Of a DNA stretch of 64,000 nt, positions 19,036-30,872 are shown piece after piece. Below the pieces are notes generated by a model that was not told where the DNA came from, searched no databases, and saw nothing but the letters and a program-made list of their open reading frames with translations. Location: assembly GCA_008330645.1 (NCBI GenBank), contig VLTN01000031.1, positions 124,001-188,000 on the forward strand, in the 5' to 3' direction. Every line of letters starts with the position of its first letter. The stretch's first letter is position 1. The DNA comes from Cafeteria roenbergensis. Taxonomy: Eukaryota > Sar > Bigyra > Bicosoecida > Cafeteriaceae. The position numbers and the translations under genes are program-made.

Positions 19036-22000
19036 GCCATCGACGAGTCGAAGTCGATGCGCCGCGCGGCCGTCCCCGGCGTGCTGGCGCGGGCCTGCAC
19101 CCCCTCCGATCCGCCCGTGAGCACGGGTAGCGTCGTCATGCCCGACCCAGTGCGCGTCTGCGGCCCGCTTCCCTGCACAGCCGTGGCCCGCGCTGTGCTG
19201 GCCCCCCCTGGCCCGCTGTGGCCCGAGCTCGGCGTGCCGCTCGCGTAGCCAGCCGGACGGGGGGTGCGCGCGACCCCGGGCGTGTACTCGCCGCCTGCGG
19301 AGAGAGGCCCGCCAAAGTCGTCCACCTGGCTCCTGGCCGCCAGCTCCCCGTCGCGCATCATGGTGCTGTAGCCGTCAGGGGCAGTGGCCATCATGGCCAC
19401 GCCCTCCATGTTCGCTGCGCTGCTCTCCGACGCTGCGTCGCCCTCCTCGTCCTCGTCGTCCTCGTCGCCAGCATCAGCTCTATGGGCGTGGCCAGGGCGG
19501 TGGACCGAGCGGGCCACCCCGCCGCGACCAGAGGCCGCCTCTGCCGCAGCAGAGGAGCCAGCCGCCGTGGGGACCCCAGACAACGAGTCCCGGCCCGCGG
19601 CGCTGCGGCCCGAGCCGGGGGTGGACGGCGCCCGTCCACTGGGCGTGGAGAGGGCCGCGACCGCGGCGGGAGCCGGCGCCCGCGCGGGGGTGTCACGTGC
19701 CTGCGGCGTCCCAGTGACCGAAGCGGCCGGCCCCGAGGCCCCCATCAGAAGCCCTGAGAACTGCACCGACTTGCGGCGCCGCGATGACGGAGCCGCCGAG
19801 GCTGCGCCAGCCCCAAGAGGGGCCGGCGACCGAGGCACACGCGCGGCCGCCTTGCCAGCGGCGTCCCTACTGGCACTGCAGGGCGGCCCAGGCACAACCA
19901 TTGTGGTGGTTCCGTCGTCGCCGGCCGGAGAGCTCTGCCCTGAACCGTCGCTCTGCGTGCGAGGCGTGTCCCACGATCCTCCAGGGCCGCTGATTCGGGA
20001 CTGACTGGCGCTTGAGACGGCCTTGATGGCAGACCCCACCTCGGCCTCCAGCGCTGCCTCGAAGTCAGCCCCCGCGTCCACAGCGCCAGCCTTGCTGTCG
20101 TCAAGGTCCTGGGCGGGAGCCGAGAGCTCGAAGGTGGGGGCCGGAGCGGCATAGGCGGTGGCGGTGGCAGGGCCCGCTGCGGCCGGGGACGGGACAGGGG
20201 TGGCGCTGGCAGAGCCGCCCAAGGCCGCAGCAGCCGGGTCAGCAGCAGCCGGGTCAGCAGCAGCCGTCTCAGCAGCAGCCGCCTCGGAAGGCGCAGCAGC
20301 GGCAGCGGCGTCATCGCTGGCAGTGCCAGTCGCGGCTGCGGCGTTGGGGGAGGACGAGGAGGTGGCGGAGCCGGCGGCTGGCGCGGGGCGAGGCGCCCGT
20401 TGGCTCGCCGTGGCACCCGCCTCCCCGGGCGCGGCACGGGCCAGAGTAGCGGTGGCCGAGGCAGCGCCCTGTCCCGAGGCAGACGGACGATCGGCACCGT
20501 CGGTCGGGTGCGCGTCAGAGGAGGAGGAGGAGGTGGTGGTGGAGGCTGTCCGTGCCCCGCTGCCCCGTTGGCGGGCATTGGGCCTGCTTGTGACGGGACG
20601 CGCCCTGGGGGCAGCCGCGACGGCTGAGGCAGCGACAGCACCAAAGGTAGTGGCCCCATGGGCGACGTCGTCGTCGCTGATCTCTTCGATGTCGTCGTCG
20701 TCCGCTTCCGCCGCGCGGACCCCCCGGCCGGCCAGCGGCGGCCTGCGCGTCGCCCGTGGAGTGCGGCTCGGCTTGTCAGGCGGCCCGGCGGGCGAGGCCA
20801 CCAGGTCGTCGTCGTCCACACCCTCGTCCACTGAGCCTCCGGTACCCGCCTCATCGCCCGCCGCCCCGCCACCGTTGGCTCCGGCTCCAGCCTGGGTCCG
20901 CTTCCCCGTTGCCCCGACCCCCAGCGGGGTCTCGGCGCCTAAAAGCCTCAGGTCGCGCGCTGCGGAGAAACGGGCCGAGTGCCGGCGCCGCGCCCGACCG
21001 CTGGGACTCTCCGCCGCCAGACACGCCTCTGCCGCCGCAGCAGCCTCCTCGCCCGCCGCAGCAATGGCAGACCGGGGCTGGGACCGCGGTTCGCTGGGCG
21101 GCAGAGCAGCACGGCCGCGGCGCCGGCTGGCCGGCGTTGCAGCAGCAGGAGTCACGGCAGGGGTGCCAGCAGCGACGGCCCCGGCCGACGCTTCGGCTTC
21201 GGCACTGGCGCCACTCCCAGCCCCGGCAGAGCCGAGCTCGCCCGCGTGCTGCGCCGCCCGTCGCACATCTGTGGGCGGCAGGGCGGCCGTCACGGCCGAA
21301 TAGGCGCCGCTGCTCCCTGCCTCGGCGCGCCCGCTGGCACTGCCAGCGCTGTCCTCCGGCACCACCTCGCCCAAGGCAGCGTCAGAATCCAGGCTCGCAC
21401 CGGCAGAGCCAGCAGCGAGCCCCGGCACCGCAGCAGTGCCCCCTGCTGCAAGCCCTGCTTCGGCGTCAGGCGCCGGCGCAGGGGCCGCGCCCGCCGCCTT
21501 TGCACCAGCTGCCGCGGCACCCCCGCCCTGCCCAGCACCAGCGTCCTCCTCGCCCTCCTCGTCCTCCTCGTCGTCGAAGATCGAGCCCGAGAGCCGCTTC
21601 CCCGGGGTCGCAGCCCCTGGCTGAGTCGCGGCGGCTGACGGAGGCCCCTCTGACGGACTCGGGGCTCGCGGCGCGTGCCGCGCCGTCGCTGCCACCACGT
21701 GAGCGGTGGGGGGCGGGCGCGAGCCCATAGGCAACACCAGCGCCGGCAGAGCCGGAGGAGGAGGGCCAGCCGCGTCGCTCGCCTCAGCGGGCGTTGGTCC
21801 ACCGGCTCGCGCGCGCACGCTCAACGCGCCTAGGGAGCCCAGAGGCGCCGTCCCGCCCGTGCTTGTGGCCACGGCGGGGGAGGGGGGGGCGGGGGTCGCG
21901 GCCGGGCGAGGTACCGACGTCGACACGCGCCGGCCCCCTGCTCGACGGGCAGCACGTGCGGCAGCTGACGTGGCGCCTGCACCACCGGTGGCACTGGCAT

Positions 22001-25000
22001 CACCTGCTGCGGCACTTGATCCCGCCGCCCCGCTCGCCGCTTCACGGCCTGCTGCTGCATCTGCGGCGGACGCTGTGGCCGGCGTGGGCGGCGACGTCTG
22101 AAACTGCTGGCTGACGGACGATGGGTCACGCTTCGACACCGCGGTCCCGCTGGCAGAGCCTCCAGGGTCGGCAGAGCTGTGCCTGCCGAGTGACGCTGCC
22201 GCCGCAGCTGCGGCTGGCACAACAGGTGCTGGGCCTGGGGCTGCAGTCGTGGCCCCGACGGTGCGAGTGGCGGCTGGGTCGCCTGTGAGGACAGAGCTAT
22301 CCACTCCGCCGTCCTCGTCCTCGTCTTCCTCGCCCTCCTCGTCTTCCTCGTCCTTGTCGCCATCCTCCTCGGCCAGAGGGTCCTCGTCCACGTCGTCCAC
22401 ACACACAGAGAAGGGCAGGCTCGCTCCCTGCGTCAGGGTTGCTTCTTCCTCCTCCTCCGCCTCCTCCGCCACTTCCGCCTCCTCCTCCGCCACTTCCGCC
22501 TCCTCATCGTCAGCCTCCCGCTTCCCGACGCGTTCGCCAACCCTACCGCCATCCCCCGCTTCCGTGTGGCCGGCTCTTACGGACGAGTCATCGTCATCGT
22601 CGTCGTCGCCAAGTTGTGGATCGGCCGCGGTGGCGGCAGCTGGCCCGTTCGAGCCGCCGCCTGGCTTTGCAAACGCCACCCGCTGCCCAGACCTCCTGCT
22701 CTCCCCGCTGGCCGGCGAGGCATCGCCGCCTCGCGGCCCGGACTCCGCAGCTTGCGACGCCGAATCGGCCCTCCCGGCGAAGAGCTGTGCCTCGATGGCC
22801 GCTGCTGCGCGAAGCTCCTCCTTGGAGAGCAGTGACCCCAGCATGCTGCCGGTGACGGCGGCCCTGGCAACTGCGGCAGCGGCCCGCCGGGGGCGGCGGG
22901 GAACCGCGGCGGCGGCTGCCGCATCGGGCCCCTTCGCTGATGAGCCGGCCTCTCCACCCGCGGATACGGCTGCGGCGCGTGTGCTAACGGCGGCAGCTGA
23001 CGCCGCGGGAGTGCTGTCGCCGTCGCGATTCGCGCTGCGAGCAGAGCTGCGCCGCTTCGCTGCTGGCTCTGCCTGGTCTAGGGAGGAGGAGTCGCTGCCA
23101 GACACTTCCGGCTCGGAGGCGGGCGAGGAAGAATCCAGCCCACGGCCTCGCCGTCTGCCGCGGCGCTGCCCAGCGGCGCCGGCCGCGCCGTTTGCCGGGG
23201 AGCTGGCCGTGCGCGGCGCGCGCCCACCATCGGTTCCAGCCACTGCCTCGACAGGCGCAGCGGCCGCTGCGATCGCGGGCCCGCTCCCCTCAGGCCGAGG
23301 ACTCGTCGCGGGGAGCGACTGCCTGCCGCGCTTACGCCGCCCCGCCGCAGAGGCACCGGCCACCTCCGAGCCACCCGGCGCCGCCCTACCCCCAGGCAGA
23401 GCCGCCCTGCTGCGGGGCGGAGTGGCAGCGTCACAGTCCGACCCAGACGACCCCTCGCCGGCAGAGCCGACGCTGCCATCGCTCGACCCGCCAGCATCGG
23501 AGGGCGGCGCGGTGGACGCGGCCCGGCGAGGCCGCTTGCGCCGCGACTCGACCGCGGGCCTCGCCGTTGGCGTCCCCGAAGCACCCCGCCTCCCGTGTCC
23601 CCCGCCGGCAGGCGTTGATGCCGCGGCGCTGGCGCCCGCCGCCGCGCCAGCGGGCGGCTTCCCAGCCTGATCCTGCCCACTGGCGCCGCCACCAGACACG
23701 CCTTGACGAGCGCTACCGCCAGAGGAGGAGCGCGCCCCCCTGCGGGGCCGCTTGGCAGCTCTGCCCCGGCTCGCCGCGGCCTCGGCGCAGTCGGACGCCT
23801 CCTCGCCGGAGGCAGCTGCCTTGGCAGCCTTGGCAGCCTTGCGCGGCCGGCCGCGGCCTCGCTTTGGGGGGGCGCAGCTCGCAGCAGCCGGTTCACCGCT
23901 GCGCCCCCCCTCCCTTGCCTCATCTGTCTCCGCCTCCTCCGCCTCCGCCTCCTCAACATCGCCATCGCCATCGTCAGCGTCAGCTCCCGCATCGGCCTCT
24001 CGCGAATTCGCTTGCAGATCCGCAGCCCCCCGGGCTGGCCTCCGCCCCCTCCTGCCGCTGGCAGAGCCTCGCTTTGCCGCCGACCGCTTCAGCGGAGTCG
24101 CTCGCTTGGCTGGCGTCCTGGCGGCCGCCCCGCCATCCGGGCCGAGGAACGGCTCCGTCGGGAGCAGCTCCTGCGCAAGCAGCGACTGCAGCAGCCACTC
24201 CAGCGGCAGCCTCTGCGCCGCAGGGCCAGCTTCGGCAGAGCGAGAGGCCGGCGGCCGTCTGCGGCGCGAAGCCTTCCCGTGGAGGCACAGCTCTGCCGTG
24301 ACGTCATCCGCCACCACGACGCCGCCAGCAGCGCGCACGAGCCGTTCAGCGTCAGCCCTTGGCATGTCGTCCGCGCCGAGCCGCCCGATGTGCACAACCC
24401 TTCCGTCCAGGAGGCCGGGTCTGCCGGCAGCGCGCGCGCTCCCAGACGCGGCTCCGCTCACCGACGGGTCCCTCCAGACGTGCTCCGCCTCGTCCGCCCG
24501 CCGGCCCAGCTTCACACAGGCCTCCAGCCACGAGGGTCGGAGCACCCACGCCCCTGCCGCCATACCCAGCAGCAGCTTGAGGGTGCGCCGGGTGCCGCCG
24601 GCCACAACGTGCGTTGCCGCCTCAGTTGCCTCTGCCGGAACCGCGGCAGCCGGTGCTGCGGCTGCCGACGAGGACGTCGACGATGACCTCGACCGCTCCC
24701 TGGACGACGACCCGGACCGCCCGCCGCCCCTGCCCCGGCGGCCAGCATTGGGCGCAGCAGCACCGCCGCCGCGCGCCAGCATCGCCCCTACCCGCACGGC
24801 CAGCTCCCTCACGCTGCCATCGGCAGCCGTCACCACGATGACGGGCGAACGCCCAGCGGCGCCATCCGGTGCGGTTTCGCCAGCCGATGCTGCGGCCGCA
24901 GCCGTGCGGCGGCGACCGCCTCCCCTTGTCGCCGAAACGGCTCTGCCCCCGGTAGAGCCAGCACCCTTCCTCCGCCCAGGTCCGGCGCGAGCGCCGCCGG

Positions 25001-25154
25001 CCTCCCGCTCGTCGTCGCCGTCAGAGGCCCCTGCGTCTGGCGGCTGCCGGTTGGCGGCGGTGGGGCGCCTGGTCGCCGACCTGACGGCTCTGCCGGAACG
25101 CCGGCCGCGAGTGGCCGATCCTGCGGCTCTGCCGGATGGCCCGGCACTGCCTCC

Positions 25155-25191
<37 letters not shown>

Positions 25192-26669
25192 GCGCCATCA
25201 CCCGCCCGCGCTGCAGGAGCGGGAGTTGGTGCCGTGACCGCTGCACGCGCCACTGTTGTGAAGGCCAGCAGTGCCTCCGCCCCCGCCTGCGTCGAGGGAA
25301 TCACCCCGCTGCCGCTGCCGCTGCCGCTGCCGCTGCCGCTGCCGCTGCCGCTGCCGCTGCCGCTGCCGCTGCCGCTGCCGCGCTGCCGCTGCCGCTGCCG
25401 CTGCCGCCGGCCTCGAAGGAGGCAGCCTTTACCGGCGTGCGGCGCGTGGCCCGGCGTGGCCCCGCGGGCGAGGGAAGTGCGTCGCCGGGCGGTGACGTCG
25501 GCGCCGCCGCTCTGCCGCGATGAGCGTCGGAGCCATCGCTGTCGGAGCCATCGCTGTCGTCGTACACCCGCTTGGGGCCAGGGGTGCGGCGAGCCGCAGC
25601 AAGCTCTGCCGAGTGTTCGGCGGGCGATCGACGGCGGAGGAGCGCTCTGCGCCGAGTGGCTGAACCGGGAGCCGCCGGCGTCGCCTGGCGGGCGAGAGGC
25701 CCGGCCGCGGCGGCTGCAGCCGCGGCCGGTAGTCGTCCCCTGCGCGCCCGTGCCGGCAGAGCCTTCGAAGTGGCTCTGCCGGTCGTGCTTCGCGTCCTAT
25801 CGCCGCGGCTGTCTGCGTCGGCAGGGCTGTCGTCGCTGGATGCGGATGCGGAGCTGTCGTCGTCGGGGGGCAGCTGCGATGAGTGAAACCGCGTCTCGTC
25901 GGCGCGAGGGAGGCCGCTGACGTCCATCTCCAGCGCCCGTCTTGTGCGTCTGGCGGCCTTAGCGGCGGCCTCCTCCTCCCTCACGCGGCGGCGCAGGCTC
26001 GCCAGGGCTGCGGCTGCAGAGCCGCTCCCCGCGCTGGGCTGCCTCCTGCTGAGCCGGGAGGGCCCCGCCAACGCGCTGGGGGCCTCGGTGGAGGCCTCCG
26101 AGCTGGGCCCCTGGGCCTTCCCTCGGGCCGCGGGGGTGGGCACAGCGGCCACGCGCAGCCGGGAGTCCGCTTCCGCCGGGCTGGTGCTCGGCCTGTGCTC
26201 TCGCTCCGGCGGGGCCCGGCCCGTCTCGATGGCCACGCCCAGCCAGGAGGGCGCCACCGCGACCACGCCCCGGCGGCCCCGCAGCGAAGCCAGCGTCTGG
26301 AGGGACCCTTGGTCCCAGACCACGTGCGTGAGGCCTCTGGAGCGCAGCGTGGGCAGAATGCGCGCCCCGCGCTCCCGCGCGACCTCGGACAGCCAGCCAA
26401 TGACCTCGAAACTGTCAGACTCCCGACCAACGTCCAGCACGAGCCCCACCCCTCTGCGATACGAAGGCAGCCAAAAGGAGACACCGTGGCATTCCAGGCG
26501 AGCCCTGCTGCGGGCCGCGTCGCGGCGGGCCCGCAGGCGCCACGCAAGCGCAACCAACCGCTGCGCGGCCGCACATTCAAACCTGCGCTGCGCCCGCGCG
26601 AGACCACGCCCCGCCCCTGCGACCACCTCGCAGCGGCACTCACTCCATCGATCGCGACGCACTCGCCAT
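18882..26669 (-). CDS. MCPH1: Microcephalin-like BRCT protein, frame broken in a microsatellite
   Basis: Exon 1 26669-26644 (MASASRSM), intron 190 nt, exon 2 from 26453. BRCT1 follows at once (about residues 9-95: EGVGLVLDVG, RGLTHVVWDQG, APSWLGVAIETG), as in human MCPH1, which also begins with BRCT1. BRCT2 and BRCT3 lie at about 24850-24140 (ATHVVAGGTRRTLKLLLG, GAWVLRPSWLEACVKLG, LPLEWLLQSLL), matching the MCPH1 tandem pair. Between them the frame breaks at about 25380 where a (GGCAGC)n array carries two extra bases; without them the gene would encode about 2,531 aa. After BRCT3 about 1,700 disordered residues follow, with acidic runs, many TP/SP sites, RRRKSVQF (a possible PP1 docking site) and about 14 Gln near the end. 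Known role: chromosome condensation and DNA damage response. Alternative: two genes, or an intron over the array. Confidence 0.72.
18994..19036 (+). repeat. (CTG)14 microsatellite, encodes poly-Gln
   Basis: A pure trinucleotide array. On the minus strand it encodes about 14 Gln near the C-terminus of the microcephalin-like protein, next to an Arg-rich tail. Confidence 0.9.
25155..25189 (+). repeat. (CTG)n microsatellite, encodes poly-Ser
   Basis: About eleven CTG units. Read on the minus strand in the AGC frame, it gives a Ser run upstream of BRCT2. Confidence 0.85.
25308..25414 (+). repeat. (GCTGCC)n array with a 2-nt interruption
   Basis: A hexanucleotide array of about 17 units. At about 25380-25381 an extra GC dinucleotide breaks the period. 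On the coding strand the upstream part reads Gly-Ser, then shifts to poly-Ala and stops at 25301-25303; the alternative frame reads Gly-Ser straight into the downstream exon. Confidence 0.9.
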
Positions 26670-26841
26670 CGAGCGGCGCGATGAGTGTAGGGCAGCACCT
26701 TGCCCGTGTGGGGGCGGGCGGACGACTCAGGCCCGCGCAGCACCGCGCACGCAATGCTTGCTGGCCGGCCAATATTGCGGGCCGGGCGTCCAGCAGCAGC
26801 TCGGTCGCGGCCGCGCCAGCCACTGCAGCAGCGAGACAGCA
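26670..26841. promoter_or_regulatory. Putative bidirectional promoter (microcephalin / CZIB) with CCAAT box
   Basis: A compact 172-bp gap between divergent ATGs. It contains a CCAAT pentamer at 26769-26773 within GGCCAATATTG, 69 bp upstream of the CZIB start. Function is inferred. Confidence 0.45.
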
Positions 26842-27648
26842 ATGCCGTTCTTCGAGCTCACCCTGAGCATGGCCATGGACGGCGTGTCCAAGGTGGCCTT
26901 TTCAGAGGTAAGGCGCTGCTGCTTCGCCGGTGCTGCGCCCAGTGCGCGCTGCATTCCGCTCGCCGCCAGTGACGCCCAGCACGCTTCCCGCGCACCGCCG
27001 CAGGGCGAAGGGTGGCCCATGATGCTCAAGTGCACGAGGTGCGGGCATGTGGGCGACAAGGTGCAGCGCGTGTCGTCCGTGGGCGAGGCCGAGATGTCCG
27101 GCTCGCGCGGCGTGGCCAACCACGTGCAAAGCTGCAAGGAGTGCCGCGCGGAGTTCAGCGTCAACGTGGCGGACGCGGGCGCGGGTGCAGGGACCTTTGA
27201 CGAGACGTGAGGACCCGCTTGGCGCCGCTGCCGGCTCCACCCCTGTTGCCGCCAGGCACGCAGCCCCGCGCTGCCGCTCCCCCCCCCCGATTCACACAAA
27301 CACACAGCTCCCCATCCCCCGCCCACTGCCCCCGGCGCGCGCTCCAACTTTGTGGCCCATCCGCTGTGTTCTTGCCTCCCCCTCCGCGCCTGCAGCAACG
27401 ACGAGTCCTCGCCCGCGCTCATCACGGTGATCGAGTGCCGCGGCTGCGAGCCGGAGCCGGCCTCGTTCGACGGGCAGGGCTTCACCGCCACGTCCATTGG
27501 TGGAGCGACGATGGACGGCGTGCTGGAGGACGGCGAGTGGGCCGACTACGACGTCGAAGCCGAGTGCGAGATGGCTCTCATGGAGGTCTCGACGGCGTGG
27601 GCGCTCTGCGCCGCGCCCGGCAAGGGCAAGGGCCGCAGGCGCGCGTGA
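26842..27648 (+). CDS. CZIB: CXXC zinc-binding protein, DUF866/CZIB family
   Basis: Exons 26842-26907, 27004-27206 and 27396-27648 give 173 aa (human CZIB is 160). Donors are GTAAGG and GTGAGG. Two CxxC pairs form the expected zinc site: LKCTRCGHVGDK and SCKECRAE. The downstream motif VIECRGCEPEPASF matches the family signature (ECRGLEPVDF in human), and GEWADYDVEAE matches WTDYDEKAQ. A basic tail, GKGKGRRRA, is extra. Cellular role of the family is poorly known. The first intron (96 nt) is stop-free and 3n, so retention would insert 32 residues just before the zinc site. Confident. Confidence 0.92.
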
Positions 27649-27960
27649 CGACGACGATGGCCGTGTGATGGGCGTGTGACTGCCTATGGTGATGGGCAAA
27701 TGGGGCACGGGTGCGGGCGGTGGCGTCGGGTGGGCGGCGGCATCGGGCGGGCGGGAGCGTCGGGCGGGCGGCGGCATCGGGCGGGCGCCACCCAGGGCTA
27801 GTTTGTCGCCAGTCATCGCCCGTGGGGCCCGCTGTGCGTGGTCCGGCCTTGCGTGCCGCGGGCGTTGCGCGGCCCAGCGGCGTCGGACGAGAAACAGCGT
27901 TGCGATCGCACGCCGCACACAGCACAGCCACGCACTTTGTCACCGACGCGCTGCCGTCGC
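27649..27960. other. Convergent intergenic region with 34-bp direct repeat
   Basis: A 312-bp tail-to-tail gap between CZIB and TRAP1. At about 27724-27790 two near-identical 34-bp units rich in GGGCGGGCGG lie in tandem. No gene seen. Confidence 0.6.
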
Positions 27961-30632
27961 TCAGCGGCGGTCGCCGTCCTGGTCGGGGTCGTAGGAGCCG
28001 CCGATGAGCCGGCCATCGGGCCCCACGCGCATCACCTCGGGCTCGACCTCCTCGTTGGCGGTGGCGCCCTGCGCCTCACCCTGCCCCTGCCCCTGCGCCT
28101 GCTCCCTGGCGAACCGGTCGACGTCTGCCTGCAGGGTGGCAGGGTCCTTGAGCAGCTCGTCCTGCATCACGTCCTCGAGCGCCATCTTGGAGTCCCTGAA
28201 GGCAGCCTCGCCCATGGGGACGTGCCGCTTGGAGGTGCCCGCGTGGTCCTCGCCGATGTCGGCCGGCTCGGCGACGCCGTCCATGGCGTTCATGACCGTT
28301 GAGAGGAGCGCGTTGAGGCGCGGAAGCATGGACCGCGCGTCGTCCAGCAGGCCGGCCGCCACCAGGGCGTTGTCGAACACCTGCTCGGCGACCGCCTTGG
28401 CGACGGAGGGCTGCGAGGCGCGCTGCTTGTGGAGCGCCACGATGACGGGGTGTGAGGGGTTGATCTCCAGCGTCTGGCGGGGGAGCACCTGCTCGGCCGC
28501 CGAGGGGGACTCGCTGTCGCGCTTGTGCGCGTCGAGCATCTTCATCATGCGGCGGACGGAGGCCGACTCGTGGTCCACCACCACGGCCGGGGTGCTGCGC
28601 AGGCGGTCCGAGGCGCGGACCACCTTGACGCGGCCGGACAGCGCCTCGCTGGACAGCCACTCGCCGAGCTCTGCCACCTGCTCCGGGGAGAGGGCGGGGG
28701 AGGAGGAGGAGGCGGCGGAGTCCTTGCTGGAGTCGCCGTCGGCCTTGCTGCCGTCGGCCTTCTTGTCAGCGGGCTTGGGGGGCGACAGGCCGAGGTCGCT
28801 GGCCTCGGCCGTGACGACGGACCGGCCGTTGTACTGGCCCAGCTGCTGGAAGACAAAGTCGTCGATCGACGAGTACGCGTAGAGCACCTCGACGTCGCGG
28901 CCGCCGGCGCCGGCGCCCTTGAACGCCTCCATGTACGGCGAGGCCTCGGCCAGGCCGCGGTGCGGCGCCACGATGTAGTAGAGGCGCTCCTGGCCGGGGG
29001 GACAGCGGGAGATGTACTCGTCGAGGGTGGTGAGCTCGCCGGCGGGCAGGGCAGAGGACTCGAAGAGCATGAGGCGAGCGATGTCCGGCTGGTACGGCGC
29101 GTCGGAGCACACGCCCTCCTTGAGGTAGGTGCCGAATTCGGCGAAGAACTTGGAGTAGAGGGCCCTGTCGCGGCGGAGCTCGCTCTCCAGGAAGCGCAGG
29201 ACGCGGCGGGTGAGGACGGACTTGATACGGAGCATGAGCGCGGTGTCCTGCATCGACTCGCGGGAGATGTTCAGCGGGATGTCCTCAGAGTCGACCACGC
29301 CCTTGAGGAAGCGCAGCCACTCGGGCATGACGCCGGACTCCGCCTCGATGAGCACCTTGCGGCTGTAGAGGTCCACGCCCGGCTTGGCGCGTCCGAGGCC
29401 GAAGCCCTCCTCGTTGAGCTCCGGGACGAAGAAGAGGGCCCGCAGCTCCAGGGGGGCGTCGGCCGCGAAGTGCAGGCGCATGAGCGGGGAGGAGTACTGC
29501 TGGCCCGTCTTGAAGCGGAAGAAGCCGAGGTACTGCTCCTCCGTCACCAGGTGCTTGGGCTCCGCCCAGATGGCGCCCACGGTGTTGACCTGCTCGCCGC
29601 CCACCAGGATCGGGAACCCGACGAAGTTCGAGTGGCGCTTGACGACGTCCTCCACCGTCTTGGTGCGGGAGAAGTCCTTGGCGTTGCTGCGGAGCTTGAG
29701 GACGATGGTGGTGCCGCGCTTGAGCCCGTCGGCGCGGGCCAGGCTGTACTCGCCCTCGCCCTTGGAGCGCCACACATGGCCAGGGGCGTCCGGCCGCGCG
29801 CTCTTGGAGTACACGGTGATCTCCTCGGCGACCATGAAGGCGCTGTAAAAGCCCACGCCGAACTGGCCAATGAGGTTGGCGCCCACGTCCTTGGAGCCCG
29901 CCTCGCGCGCCTGCTTGACAAAGGCCTTGGAGCCGGAGTGCGCGATGGTCCCGATGTTCTCCATGAGCTCCTCGCGCGACATGCCCACGCCCGAGTCCGA
30001 GATGGTCACCGTGCCTGCCTCCTCGTCGGTCGAGATGCTGATCTCGAGGGGGCGGTCGGGGTCCTCCACGGGCTCGCCGGTGGTCTGCATGTGGCGCAGC
30101 TTCTCCAGGGCGTCGGAGGAGTTGGAGATGAGCTCGCGCACGAAGATGTGGCGGTCGGTGTAGAGGGCGTGCGCCACAATGTCCAAGAGCTGACGCGTTT
30201 CCGTCTGGAACACGTGGTTCTCAGCGGCTGCGGCGAAGGCACAGAGCGGGGAAGCACGGAGATGACGTACACGGTGGGACCGGCGCGCGGCACGCACGGG
30301 TCGGGCACTGTGGCGCCGGGGGTCGGCGACGGGAGGCGCGCGCATTTGCTCCCGACCACGTGGCCGCTCGGCACGGCACGCCGCACAGCCGCCCCCCGCG
30401 CTCGCGGGCGAGCCGGAGCAGCGCCCAGGGCGCGCGCGACCTCACGGCCGGTCTCGGAGGCCAGGGGCTCCTTCGTGGCGGACGACGCCGCCGCGGCGGC
30501 GCCGGACGCGTCCGCGGCAAAGTGGCGCTTGGGCGCCGCGCTCGCGGCTGCCGCCATGGCCCTGGCCAGAACGGGCGGGCGCGCGGCGGACCGCGACACG
30601 AAGCTGCGCGCAGCGCGGACGGACGCTGCCAT
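27961..30632 (-). CDS. TRAP1: TRAP1, mitochondrial HSP90 chaperone
   Basis: Exons 30632-30446 and 30227-27961 give 817 aa (human about 704). Exon 1 encodes a classic mitochondrial presequence (MAASVRAARSFVSRSAARPP, then KRHFAADAS). The GHKL ATPase domain shows RELISNSSDALEKL (~90), DSGVGM (~140) and GQFGVGFYSAFMV (~181); the middle domain shows LYSRKVLIEAESG and NISRESMQD with the catalytic-loop Arg. The C-terminal domain has LEINPSHPVI and DNALVAAGLLDD. The sequence is TRAP1/HtpG-like and lacks the charged linker and MEEVD of cytosolic HSP90. Odd: a Lys/Asp/Ser-rich insert (about 28680-28800) and an extra C-terminal tail of about 80 residues. Divergent with the SET gene. Confidence 0.93.
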
Positions 30633-30872
30633 GGTCTCGCCGGAGAGTGCCCGCCCCCTCGCGACGCACGCCGAGCCGGGCAGAGGCAGCCGCCGCACCC
30701 TCCAAATGCGGGCCCAACTCGGGCAGACTTGGGGAGCGAATCCCGGCCCGCAGAGTCGCAGCGCGGCTCTGCCATCCGGCTGCTGCGGGTCGGGGCGGCG
30801 GGAGCTCGCGGGCGCGCGTGTCCGGCGGCAGGGGCTGCTCGCGCCGCACAGATCCCCGGCAGCGGCCGGGGC
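30633..30872. promoter_or_regulatory. Putative bidirectional promoter (TRAP1 / SET protein)
   Basis: A 240-bp gap between divergent starts. It contains one copy of the dispersed motif GGCTCTGCC at 30765-30773. No TATA box seen. Confidence 0.35.
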
